From JAWHQP01 sp032586195 (GTDB lineage Bacteria; Pseudomonadota; Gammaproteobacteria; Enterobacterales; Pasteurellaceae): a DNA stretch of 10,706 nucleotides. The stretch is taken from NCBI GenBank assembly GCA_032586195.1, contig JAWHQP010000021.1, positions 1-10,706 on the forward strand. The letters run 5' to 3'. Each line of letters opens with the position of its first letter. Within the stretch, counting starts at the first letter, position 1. The translations under genes and the position numbers were made by a program. The notes under the pieces were generated by a model, which ran no database searches, was not told the origin of the DNA, and worked only from the letters and a program-made list of their open reading frames with translations. This document shows, piece by piece, positions 1-7,065 of the stretch.

Positions 1-453
1 CCCAAACACCAAGGCAAAGTTATTCATTGCTGATGCCGTGCCTCTATAATCTTTCGGAGCCACTTCGGCAATGTACATAGGTGAAATCGCAGCAGCTATC
101 CCTACCGCAACACCACCGATCATTCTATATATGACAAACCAGGCAAAGTGATCTACTACGGCTGAACCGATTGCGCTGACGGTAAATAATATTGCAGCGA
201 TAATCAACGTTTTCTTACGTCCGATTTTGCGTGCAATCTCCCCTGAAACCAAAGAGCCCAGCACACAGCCTATAACTACGTTGGATACCGCCCAGCCCGT
301 TTCAGTCGGAGAGAGATCAAAAAATACTTTTAAAGAGTCTATTGCCCCTGAAATAACAGAAGTATCGTAACCGAATAATAAACCGCCTAACGATGCAACC
401 GCACAAATCCGAATGATATATCCTAAATTATGCTTATAGGTTTTAGTTTCCAT
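1..453 (-). CDS. MFS sugar/inositol symporter, N-terminal part (cut by window edge)
   Basis: This is the first 151 residues of a major facilitator superfamily transporter of the sugar porter family, which normally has about 460-490 residues; the rest lies beyond base 1. The start is ATG at 453-451, 8 bases after a strong GGAGGT site (467-462). Visible motifs are GYDTSVISGA in TM1, the loop 2-3 signature ARKIGRKK, YRMIGG in TM4, and PMYIAEVAPKDYRG, the sugar porter signature. It is probably an inner-membrane proton-coupled inositol or sugar uptake protein (IolT/XylE-like), inferred from the iol genes next door. It is divergent from iolD. A paralogue about 80% identical by hand alignment starts at 10248, and both are cut at the same homologous glycine codon. 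Substrate is not provable from sequence. Confidence 0.9.
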   Translation of the reverse strand, partial: METKTYKHNLGYIIRICAVASLGGLLFGYDTSVISGAIDSLKVFFDLSPTETGWAVSNVVIGCVLGSLVSGEIARKIGRKKTLIIAAILFTVSAIGSAVVDHFAWFVIYRMIGGVAVGIAAAISPMYIAEVAPKDYRGTASAMNNFALVFG

Positions 454-504
454 TATTAACTACCTCCAGAGATAAATCTGCAAAAAGAAACTTTGTCACA
501 CAAA

Positions 505-532
505 ATTGAAACATATATTCTAATAATGTCAA
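505..532 (-). promoter_or_regulatory. Candidate promoter for the minus-strand MFS gene
   Basis: On the minus strand a perfect -35 box TTGACA (532-527) is followed after 16 bases by TTCAAT (510-505), 4 of 6 matches to TATAAT. It lies about 50 bases upstream of the transporter start. The -10 is weak, so regulated rather than constitutive expression is likely. Not confirmed by transcript data. Confidence 0.35.
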
Positions 533-549
533 AAACAAAATTTAATTTT

Positions 550-565
550 TGAGATCTGGCTCGCA
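550..565. promoter_or_regulatory. CRP-like site
   Basis: TGAGA-N6-TCGCA matches the cAMP receptor protein pattern TGTGA-N6-TCACA at 8 of 10 positions, with A/T-rich flanks on both sides. It lies in the divergent intergenic region, about 100 bases upstream of the minus-strand transporter start and 225 bases upstream of iolD, so it is better placed to act on the transporter. The TCGCA half also resembles the CRP-S (Sxy-dependent) variants of this family. Confidence 0.4.
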
Positions 566-571
566 AAAAAA

Positions 572-586
572 GAGTAAATTTTACTC
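572..586. promoter_or_regulatory. 15-bp palindrome, candidate operator
   Basis: GAGTAAATTTTACTC has perfect 7-base arms around a single central base. It is too short and unflanked by a T tract to be a terminator, and it sits in the divergent intergenic region, so an operator for a dimeric repressor is the simplest reading. The bound protein is unknown. Confidence 0.4.
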
Positions 587-711
587 AGATTTTAGACTTA
601 GATCACAAATTGATGATAAGGTTATTGCTATCCTACAGCTTGAGTAGATAATAGAAGGGAACATTAGACTAGAGATAACGAATTTTTTGATCTGGTTCTA
701 AGAAATGAAAT

Positions 712-754
712 TTTTATTTCAAATAAAATCATATCGGAAAATATTGATTATACT
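712..754 (+). promoter_or_regulatory. Candidate iolD promoter with palindromic operator over the -35
   Basis: A -10-like TATACT (749-754) lies 36 bases ahead of the iolD ATG. The region where a -35 box should be (around 726-731) has no good match. It is instead overlapped by the perfect palindrome TTTTATTTCAAATAAAA (712-728, 8-base arms around a central C). This layout suggests an activator- or repressor-controlled promoter. Low-complexity AT sequence makes chance palindromes more likely, so the operator reading is tentative. Confidence 0.35.
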
Positions 755-1590
755 CTGCTCACATCAATTTACACTTTTGAGGAGATGTGTATGAAAACTG
801 TTAGACTTACCGTCGCACAGGCACTGGTCAAATTTCTGGATAATCAATACGTGGAATTTGATGGCAAAGTTACCAAATTTGTTGAAGGTATTTTCGGTAT
901 TTTCGGGCATGGAAACGTATTAGGTTTAGGTCAGGCATTAGAACAGGATTGCGGCGGTCTTATTCTACGCCAGGGCCGTAATGAACAAGGCATGGCTCAC
1001 GCGGCTATCGGTTTCGCCAAACAGAAATTACGTAAAAAAATCTACGCCTGCACTTCTTCCGTCGGCCCGGGTGCCGCCAATATGATCACTGCGGCGGCAA
1101 CGGCCACCGCAAACCGTATTCCGGTATTGTTTTTGCCCGGCGATACGTTCGCAACCCGCCAGCCGGATCCCGTGCTTCAACAAATGGAACAATTCCATGA
1201 TCTGACGCTAACTACTAACGACGGCTTCAGAGCGGTCAGTAAATACTGGGACCGTGTAAACAGACCTGAACAGCTAATGACGGCCTGTATAAATGCAATG
1301 AGAGTTCTTACTGACCCCACAGATACAGGTGCCGTGACTATTTGTCTGCCGCAGGATGTTCAGGGAGAAGCCTATGATTTTCCTGACTACTTCCTACAAA
1401 AACGCGTACACCGCATTGAGCGTACACCACCGACAAATGCAATGTTGAAAACGGCTGTCGAACTCATTCAACGTAAGAAAAAACCATTAATCATTAGCGG
1501 CGGCGGCGTTCGTTATTCCGAAGCCGCTGAACAGTTAAAGCTATTTGCCGGAACGTTCAATATTCCGTTTGCGGAAACTCAGGCAGGTAA

Positions 1591-1599
1591 AAGTGCGGT
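1591..1599 (+). other. DNA uptake signal core
   Basis: Exact AAGTGCGGT, the 9-base Haemophilus-type uptake signal core, inside the iolD coding region. Confidence 0.75.
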
Positions 1600-1849
1600 G
1601 ATTTCCGACTACTATTTAAATGTCGGCGGTGTGGGTGAAACCGGTTGCTTAAGCGCCAATCTGCTCGCTAAAGAGGCGGATTTAATCATAGGTATAGGTA
1701 CACGCTATACGGACTTTACCACATCATCAAAATGGATTTTTCAAAATCCGGAGGTCACTTTTTTAAATATCAATACAGCCCGTTTTGACGCTTATAAATT
1801 AGACGGTGTACAGATCACTGCCGACGCGAAAGAAACTCTTGAAAATCTC

Positions 1850-1858
1850 ACCGCACTT
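1850..1858 (-). other. DNA uptake signal core
   Basis: Exact ACCGCACTT (complement of AAGTGCGGT) inside iolD, followed by TTT as in the extended uptake consensus. Confidence 0.75.
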
Positions 1859-2741
1859 TTAAAACCGACCGGCTATCAGGCCCAGTGGGGTGAAAGAATC
1901 GCTGAAGTGAAACGATTATTTGCAGAAGAATTACATCGCGTCTATCACGCTACCTACACAGGAGAAGGTTTTATACCGGAAGTGGATGACCGGTTGGATC
2001 GTGAAGCAGTCTTTGCAGAATTCATTAAATTGACCGGATCAAGTATGACCCAATCCCGCGTGCTGGGTATTTTAAATGAAACCTTGGATGATACTGCCGT
2101 TATCGTGGCAGCCGCCGGTAGCTTGCCCGGCGACTTACAACGCACATGGCAATCAAAAGGTGTAAATACTTACCATTGGAATACGGTTATTCTTGTATGG
2201 GATATGAAGTGAATGCCGCCTTGGGGGTCAAAATTGCCAATCCGGAACGCGAAGTCTATGCCTTATTAGGTGACGGTTCCTACATGATGCTGCATTCGGA
2301 ACTGGTCACTTCGATTCAAGAGCATAAAAAAATCAACATCGTGTTATTCGATAATATGACCAACGGTTGTATTAATAACCTGGAAATCGGTCACGGCATG
2401 GACAGCTACGGGACTGAATTCCGTTTCAGAAATAAAGAAACAAACCAATTGGATGGTGGACTGGTTCCCGTTGATTTTGCTATGAATGCGGCCTCTTATG
2501 GATGCAAAACCTATAAAGTCACCAGCGAAGAACAACTCTACGCCGCACTGGCGGATGCAAAAAAACAAAAGGTATCAACATTAATAGATGTAAAAGTGTT
2601 ACCAAAAACGATGGTACATGGTTATGGAGACTGGTGGCATGTAGGAGTCGCCTCGGTATCCCATAAAGAGACAATACAAGAAGCCTATAAGGAATTGCAA
2701 CAGCATAAAAATGAAGCCAGACGTTATTAAAGAATTTAACG

Positions 2742-2762
2742 GCAGGGATTATTCCCCGCTTT
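2742..2762 (+). other. Weak intercistronic hairpin between iolD and iolE
   Basis: GCAGGG (2742-2747) can pair with CCCCGC (2754-2759) with one mismatch, followed by TTT. It lies in the 77-base gap between iolD and iolE. It could reduce read-through or protect mRNA ends, but it is short and imperfect and may be chance. Confidence 0.25.
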
Positions 2763-2807
2763 AACCTCAACCCAGTTAAGATATTAATCAACAGAAGGAC
2801 ATTGATT

Positions 2808-3704
2808 ATGAAAGCAGAAAACGTGAAATTAGGTATCGCTCCTATTGGCTGGACAAATGATGATTTACCGGAAATAGGCAAAGAAAATACCTTTGAACAA
2901 TGTATAAGTGAGATGGCATTGGCCGGGTTTACCGGCTGTGAAGTAGGCAGTAAATTCCCTCGGGATATAAAAATATTAAAACGGAAATTAGAGTTGCGTG
3001 GTATCCAGATCTGTAACGCTTGGTTTAGTACATTTTTTGTAGATGGCAAAAAAGAAGAAACCATTAAAGGTTTTATTGAACATATGAATTTTTTACATGA
3101 AATGGGTGCCAAGGTTATCGGTTGTTCAGAACAAAGCCGTAGTATCCAAGGTCAGAAAAAACCTATTTTCAAAGAAAAAACCGTCTTCACCGATGCGGAA
3201 TGGAAACTATTAGCGGAAGGCTATAACGAATTAGGCCGTCTGGCAAAAGAGAAAGGTATGAAAGTCTGTCTGCATCACCATATGGGAACAGGTATTCAAA
3301 CACCTGCCGAGATTGATCGCTATATGGATGCGGTAAATGATGATGTTTATTTATTATTCGATTCCGGCCACTTATATTATTCCGAAGGTTCACAACAAGC
3401 TATGCTTGATGTTTTAGAAAAATACGTTGATCGTATTTGCCACGTTCATTTAAAAGATGTACGTGATGAAGTCGCCGCCGAAGTAAAAGCAAAAGATCTC
3501 AGTTTCTTGGAAGGTGTGGTAAAAGGTACCTTCACTGTTCCCGGAGACGGTGTTATCGACTTTAAACCAATCTTTGAAATTTTAGATAAACATAATTACA
3601 AAGGCTGGATGGTTGTAGAAGCCGAACAGGATCCTGCCATTGCAAACCCTCTTGAATATGCGATTAAAGGTCGTAAATACATTCGTGAAGTAGCCAGTAT
3701 TTAA
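2808..3704 (+). CDS. iolE: IolE, inosose dehydratase (2-keto-myo-inositol dehydratase)
   Basis: IolE removes water from 2-keto-myo-inositol (scyllo-inosose) to give 3D-(3,5/4)-trihydroxycyclohexane-1,2-dione, the substrate of IolD. The protein has 298 residues, against 297 for Bacillus IolE, and is a TIM barrel of the xylose-isomerase-like/AP-endonuclease 2 fold. Diagnostic segments are GIAPIGWTNDDLPEIG near the N-terminus, HHHMGTG (H156-H158) with the following glutamate region, LLFDSGHLYY, HVHLKDVR, FTVPGDGVIDF and VVEAEQDPA, which supply the metal and substrate ligands of this fold. ATG 2808 is chosen because AAGGA (2795-2799) lies 8 bases ahead; the in-frame TTG at 2802 would sit too close. 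It stands between iolD and the first iolG-type gene in one operon and looks intact. Confidence 0.95.
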   Translation: MKAENVKLGIAPIGWTNDDLPEIGKENTFEQCISEMALAGFTGCEVGSKFPRDIKILKRKLELRGIQICNAWFSTFFVDGKKEETIKGFIEHMNFLHEMGAKVIGCSEQSRSIQGQKKPIFKEKTVFTDAEWKLLAEGYNELGRLAKEKGMKVCLHHHMGTGIQTPAEIDRYMDAVNDDVYLLFDSGHLYYSEGSQQAMLDVLEKYVDRICHVHLKDVRDEVAAEVKAKDLSFLEGVVKGTFTVPGDGVIDFKPIFEILDKHNYKGWMVVEAEQDPAIANPLEYAIKGRKYIREVASI

Positions 3705-3714
3705 GGAGAATAAC

Positions 3715-4725
3715 ATGATTAAGGTTGGTATTATCGGAGCTGGTCGTATCGGACGAGTTCATTCAGCAAGTATTACAAAATATGTAAAAGGTGCGGAAAT
3801 TAAAGCGATTTCAGATATTAAGGTCAGTGATGAATTAAGAACATGGGCCGCCGGTATGGGGATTCCAAATGTTTATGATGATTATCATAAAATCCTACAA
3901 GATCCTGAGATTGCCGCCGTTTTGATATGTTCATCCACAAATACTCATGCACCTATTTCAATAGAAGCGGCACAAGCGGGAAAACATATATTCTGTGAAA
4001 AACCTGTTGATGCCGATCCGGTGAAAATTCGTGAGGTATTGAGCGCGGTAGAAAAAGCCGGAGTAAAATTCCAAGTCGGCTTCAATCGCCGTTTTGACCA
4101 CAATTTTAAAGCGATTAAAGATCGAGTGACAGCTGGTGATATTGGCGAACCCCATATAATCCGTGTGACTTCGCGCGATCCTGACGCTCCGCCCATTGAA
4201 TATGTCAAAGTCTCAGGCGGTATGTTTTTCGATATGACGATCCATGATTTTGATATGATTCGCTATCTGTCGGGTAGTGAAGTAACGGAGGTCTATGCTG
4301 CCGGTGGTGTACTAGTGAATCCGGAAATCGGCAAAGCGGGAGATATTGATACGGCGGTCATTACGTTAAAACTCGCGAATGGCGCTATTGGTGTCATAGA
4401 TAATAGTCGTAAAGCGGTATATGGCTATGACCAGCGTGCCGAGGTTTTTGGTTCGAAAGGTGCGGTACAGACACGTAATGACACTGATTCGACGGCGGTT
4501 TATTCCTGTGAAGCAGGCGTCATTGCCGAAAAACCGAAATATTTCTTCCTTGAACGCTATATGCAATCTTTTGCTGACGAAATAACGTGTTTCGTAGATT
4601 CTGTTGTAAACAATAAACCAACTTTAGTCAATGGTAACGATGGTTTACAACCCGTATTAATTGCATTAGCGGCGAAAAAATCTTTAGATGAAGGCCGTCC
4701 GGTGAAATTAAACGAAATTATTTAA
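3715..4725 (+). CDS. iolG: IolG-type inositol dehydrogenase (first copy)
   Basis: This 336-residue protein belongs to the Gfo/Idh/MocA family of NAD(P)-dependent sugar and cyclitol dehydrogenases; the expected reaction is oxidation of myo-inositol to scyllo-inosose. The N-terminal Rossmann fold shows GAGRIG (residues 8-13) with D34 as the likely ribose-binding acid, pointing to NAD+. EKP (K96) is the family lysine. FFDMTIHD contributes D173 and H177, matching the catalytic K/D/H set known from Bacillus IolG. AAGGAG (3703-3708) overlaps the iolE stop, so translation is likely coupled, and ATG 3715 follows at good spacing. It differs clearly from the second copy at 7916, which is closer to Bacillus IolG, so this one may prefer another inositol isomer. 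It is the only uninterrupted inositol dehydrogenase in the window. Confidence 0.88.
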   Translation: MIKVGIIGAGRIGRVHSASITKYVKGAEIKAISDIKVSDELRTWAAGMGIPNVYDDYHKILQDPEIAAVLICSSTNTHAPISIEAAQAGKHIFCEKPVDADPVKIREVLSAVEKAGVKFQVGFNRRFDHNFKAIKDRVTAGDIGEPHIIRVTSRDPDAPPIEYVKVSGGMFFDMTIHDFDMIRYLSGSEVTEVYAAGGVLVNPEIGKAGDIDTAVITLKLANGAIGVIDNSRKAVYGYDQRAEVFGSKGAVQTRNDTDSTAVYSCEAGVIAEKPKYFFLERYMQSFADEITCFVDSVVNNKPTLVNGNDGLQPVLIALAAKKSLDEGRPVKLNEII

Positions 4726-4747
4726 TTTTATCACTGCTCACCTATTA

Positions 4748-4756
4748 AAGTGCGGT
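4748..4756 (+). other. DNA uptake signal core
   Basis: Exact AAGTGCGGT forming the left arm of the terminator hairpin. Confidence 0.8.
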
Positions 4757-4774
4757 TAAGATATATCATTTTTA

Positions 4775-4783
4775 ACCGCACTT
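4775..4783 (-). other. DNA uptake signal core
   Basis: Exact ACCGCACTT forming the right arm of the terminator hairpin. Confidence 0.8.
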
Positions 4784-4875
4784 ACATTTAAGTAAATACG
4801 AATTCACTAATCTGAGACTGTAGCTGTAAATATTATACGAAACTATTACATCTTGAATGTAGTTAAGGATTTAGT

Positions 4876-6468
4876 ATGTTTTTTACAATATTCTCATTTC
4901 TTGCAATTGTTATCGGAATATGGATCTTTGCCTGGTGGAAAACAAAGAATATTAATAAAAGAAATCTAGAAGGTTACTTTTTAAGCGGACGTAGCCTCGG
5001 AGCCATAGTAATTGCAGGCACTATGTTGATGGCAAATCTATCAACCGAACAAATTGTGGGACAAAACGGTCTATCTTATTCTGTCGGCATGGAAGTTATG
5101 GCGTGGGAAGTAATAGCTTGCTTTTCGGTATTAATTTTAGCATTAATCTTCTTACCAAATTATATGAAACACGGTGTTTCAACTATTCCCGAATTTCTTG
5201 CCATTCGTTTTGATAATCAATTTAGACAATTGGTTTCTTTCTTTATCCAAACCAGCTATGCTTTTATTCTATTGCCCGGCATTTTATATTCCGGTTCACT
5301 GGTATTTAATCAACTTTTCGGTGTAAGCGAAATACTCGGTATTTCACAATATCAGGGCGTTATGATTCTCGGTGCGATTATCGGAATCGTGGGACTGTCA
5401 TATCTTTTGATTGGCGGCATGGGGATCAGCGCTGTAAGTGACGCTATCTACAGCGTGGGATTACTCATCGGCGGCTTGACTATTCCTATCATCGCGTTAT
5501 ACCTCTTGGGAGATGGTGAGATTACTGCGGGTCTCAGTAAAGTGATTGAAACGGCACCGCATAAACTCAATGCTTTCGGTGCTATAAATTCAAAAGCTGT
5601 TCCTTGGCCGACATTAATGCTGGGCTTGTTTTTTAATACCATGTTTTACTGGAATACAAATCAGTTTATTGTACAGAAAACGATGGCGGGCCGTAGCCTT
5701 GCCGAAGGCCAAAAAGGTGTTATTTATCTTGCTTTTTTCAAACTTCTGGGACCGCTGTTTTTAGTTTTTCCCGGCGTAATTGCATTCGTTATGTTTAACG
5801 GTGAACTGCCCCATGCGGATGGCGCCTACCCTGCTTTAGTCAGAGAAGTTTTACCGTCTTGGGCCTATGGTATTTTCGGTGCAATTATTTTCGGCACTAT
5901 TTTAAGCACATACACGGCAGCATTAAATAGTGTATCCACATTATTCGCATATGATTTTTATAAAGGACTATACAAACCGCAGGCACGGGAAGATAGAGTA
6001 GTAACTATCGGAAAAGTATTAAATATTATTATAAGTATTATCTCTATTATTCTTGCACCAATTTTACTTAATGCACCAACAGGAATCTATAATTTCCTGC
6101 AAGAATATGTCGGTTTTTATAATATTCCGCTAATTGTTATTATATTATTCGGTTTTTTTAATTCAAAAGTATCGGCAAAGGGGGCAAAATTATGTTTCTT
6201 TTTCCATTTAATCTTATATGTTCTTGCAAAAATAACTTTTACTGATTTACATTTCTTATATATCCATAGTGTATTATTTTTCCTTGATATTTTTGTTATC
6301 TGGTTATCGACTAAATATTATCAAAGATTGCCCGCATTCGAATTCACGACAAATGCAAACAAAGTTGATCTTACACCATGGAAATATCGAAAAATCGCGG
6401 CATGTTTCGTCGTACTCGGAGTTATTAGTTTATATCTTATTTTTTCTCCATTAGGTATTGCTGTATAA
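4876..6468 (+). CDS. Sodium:solute symporter (SSS/SSF family, YidK-like)
   Basis: This 530-residue integral membrane protein is almost wholly hydrophobic, in keeping with the roughly 13-14 membrane segments of the sodium:solute symporter family. Recognisable features are EGYFLSGRSLG after the first membrane segment, NLSTEQIVGQNG in the next, the charged loop LPNYMKHGVSTIPEFLAIRF, and the GGMGISAVSDAIYSVGL segment typical of SGLT-like members such as E. coli YidK. It should import a sugar or cyclitol with Na+; inositol is the natural guess from the neighbours but is not shown by the sequence. AAGGAT (4865-4870) precedes ATG 4876 by 5 bases. It follows the uptake-signal hairpin, so it probably has its own promoter in 4784-4875 or relies on read-through. 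It looks intact. Confidence 0.88.
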   Translation: MFFTIFSFLAIVIGIWIFAWWKTKNINKRNLEGYFLSGRSLGAIVIAGTMLMANLSTEQIVGQNGLSYSVGMEVMAWEVIACFSVLILALIFLPNYMKHGVSTIPEFLAIRFDNQFRQLVSFFIQTSYAFILLPGILYSGSLVFNQLFGVSEILGISQYQGVMILGAIIGIVGLSYLLIGGMGISAVSDAIYSVGLLIGGLTIPIIALYLLGDGEITAGLSKVIETAPHKLNAFGAINSKAVPWPTLMLGLFFNTMFYWNTNQFIVQKTMAGRSLAEGQKGVIYLAFFKLLGPLFLVFPGVIAFVMFNGELPHADGAYPALVREVLPSWAYGIFGAIIFGTILSTYTAALNSVSTLFAYDFYKGLYKPQAREDRVVTIGKVLNIIISIISIILAPILLNAPTGIYNFLQEYVGFYNIPLIVIILFGFFNSKVSAKGAKLCFFFHLILYVLAKITFTDLHFLYIHSVLFFLDIFVIWLSTKYYQRLPAFEFTTNANKVDLTPWKYRKIAACFVVLGVISLYLIFSPLGIAV

Positions 6469-6510
6469 AGAATTTTTTAAATAAATAAACATTAAAATAA
6501 GGAGTCTAAA

Positions 6511-6720
6511 ATGAACGGGTTCGCAATGTTACGAATTAGTGAAAAACAGGCCGGATTGAAAAAGAAAAACCTACCTGCGGTCCATTAGATGTAATTATTT
6601 GGCTATTAGCTTTATCGTCCTGTACATCTGATATCCATACCGTCTGGGCCGGTGCATTGGGTGAACGGGAGAATATGATTCCAAGTCACAAAGGCTGCGG
6701 TGTTGTAGTTATCGTATGTA
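6511..6720 (+). pseudogene. Remnant of zinc-dependent NADP+ secondary alcohol dehydrogenase
   Basis: ATG 6511 with an intact AAGGAG (6499-6504) begins MNGFAMLRIS, which matches the start of clostridial/Thermoanaerobacter-type secondary alcohol dehydrogenases as I know that family. After a one-base shift near 6577 the reading continues GPLDVIIWLLALSSCTSDIH and TVWAGALGERENMIPSHKG. This matches the family segment containing the catalytic zinc cysteine, the CTSDIHT motif and the GHE motif. Here GHE has become SHK, so a zinc-proximal glutamate is lost. Similarity fades at about 6715; the remaining 250 or more residues, including the third zinc ligand and the cofactor domain, are absent. It is a genuinely decayed gene, unlike the single clean frameshifts elsewhere. 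The preserved ribosome site suggests it once was the gene after the symporter. Confidence 0.75.
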
Positions 6721-6749
6721 ACCGGTTTCTTCATCAGTTTTTGAGAAGG

Positions 6750-6871
6750 CTATATCGCTGGCCTGTCTTATGCAACACGAAGCTGGGATAAACTCAACCA
6801 TCGACTACACAATCGGGCGCATTGGAAAACACCTTATGAAATTCATTCCGAAAATGTTGCTGTTGATTTCT
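6750..6871 (+). pseudogene. Possible transposase C-terminal remnant
   Basis: A frame open to the TGA near 6869-6871 reads YIAGLSYATRSWDKLNHRL and then NRAHWKTPYEIHSENVAVDF. The spacing of arginine, tryptophan and WKTPYE near the end resembles the C-terminal tail of DDE integrase-core transposases (IS30- or IS3-like). No terminal inverted repeats, target duplication or upstream catalytic part is visible. If right, an insertion sequence truncated the dehydrogenase gene just upstream and was then itself deleted. It may instead be chance coding-like sequence; another frame is also open here. Confidence 0.25.
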
Positions 6872-7065
6872 GACAATTCGATAGATAAAAGATTAATTTA
6901 GTGAATTTGTGATCTTCAACATTCATATACATACAATTTAGACAACAATTTGTTTTTTTGTCTAACTTACACAGGATTATAAAAATCAATGTTATTAATA
7001 TAGAACTATTAACAGAACACATCTGTTTAATGACTAATATACATCTTTTAAATAAGGAGATTATT
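6872..7065 (+). promoter_or_regulatory. Upstream control region of the iolI-iolG unit
   Basis: These 194 bases hold no convincing gene. They contain a good CRP half site (AATTTGTGATC, TGTGA at 6908-6912) with a poor second half. Nested inverted repeats follow: TTAGACAA (6938-6945) with TTGTCTAA (6958-6965), enclosing the 11-bp palindrome AACAATTTGTT (6944-6954). A -10-like TATAAA lies at 6978-6983. As at iolD, a palindrome covers the expected -35 position. The leader after that is about 80 bases to the iolI start. Confidence 0.4.

Larger units (their letters stand above)
454..790. promoter_or_regulatory. Divergent control region between MFS gene and iolD
   Basis: These 337 bases hold no convincing gene. 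They separate two divergent transcription units and are AT-rich. They contain a CRP-like site (550-565), a 15-bp palindrome (572-586), a second CRP-like half site (TCACA at 603-607), two copies of GATCTGGYTC (553-562 and 689-698), a 17-bp palindrome (712-728), and a -10-like TATACT (749-754) ahead of iolD. For the minus-strand transporter there is a TTGACA (532-527) with TTCAAT 16 bases further (510-505). The density of symmetric sites suggests control by a dimeric regulator plus catabolite control. Which protein binds is unknown. Confidence 0.6.
791..2730 (+). pseudogene. iolD: IolD, 3D-trihydroxycyclohexane-1,2-dione hydrolase, one-base frameshift
   Basis: IolD is a thiamine-diphosphate enzyme that hydrolyses 3D-(3,5/4)-trihydroxycyclohexane-1,2-dione to 5-deoxy-glucuronate, the ring-opening step of inositol breakdown. 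The first frame runs from ATG 791 (GAGGAG at 779-784, spacing 6; the ATG at 785 abuts the site and is rejected) to a stop at 2210-2212. It includes the cofactor-activating glutamate (E65 in RNEQGMAHAA) and the ADTFATRQPDP-type segment. The second frame resumes at about 2177 with LEYGYSCMGYE and carries the TPP-binding GDG motif and the conserved KVLPKTM near the C-terminus. One missing T after CAT at 2174-2176 explains the break. Restoring it gives about 646 residues, normal for the family. As read, the product lacks the TPP-binding domain. Family assignment is very secure; whether the frameshift is real or a sequencing error is open. Confidence 0.93.
4748..4783. terminator. Hairpin of two opposed uptake signals, probable terminator
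   Basis: A perfect 12-bp stem, AAGTGCGGTTAA (4748-4759) with TTAACCGCACTT (4772-4783), encloses a 12-base loop. Each arm contains one exact uptake signal core, in opposite orientation. It lies 22 bases after the first iolG-type stop codon. Inverted uptake-signal pairs serving as transcription terminators are well known in Haemophilus. There is no long T tract after either arm, so its strength is uncertain. Confidence 0.75.

Noticed and set aside
785..790. ATG 785 as the iolD start
   Set aside because: It directly abuts the GAGGAG site; ATG 791 has proper spacing and gives the usual family N-terminus.
2165..2185. Programmed ribosomal frameshift in iolD
   Set aside because: No slippery heptamer, no internal ribosome-site stimulator and no obvious downstream structure at CATTGG; IolD is a single unbroken chain in other organisms.
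2519..3112. Long minus-strand open frame opposite the iolD/iolE junction
   Set aside because: It lies opposite two clearly recognisable genes, has no ribosome site and no recognisable protein features; it is a shadow frame.
6958..7065. N-terminal extension of iolI from 6958
   Set aside because: It would begin inside an inverted repeat without a ribosome site, and the extra residues do not match the family; ATG 7066 has AAGGAGA.
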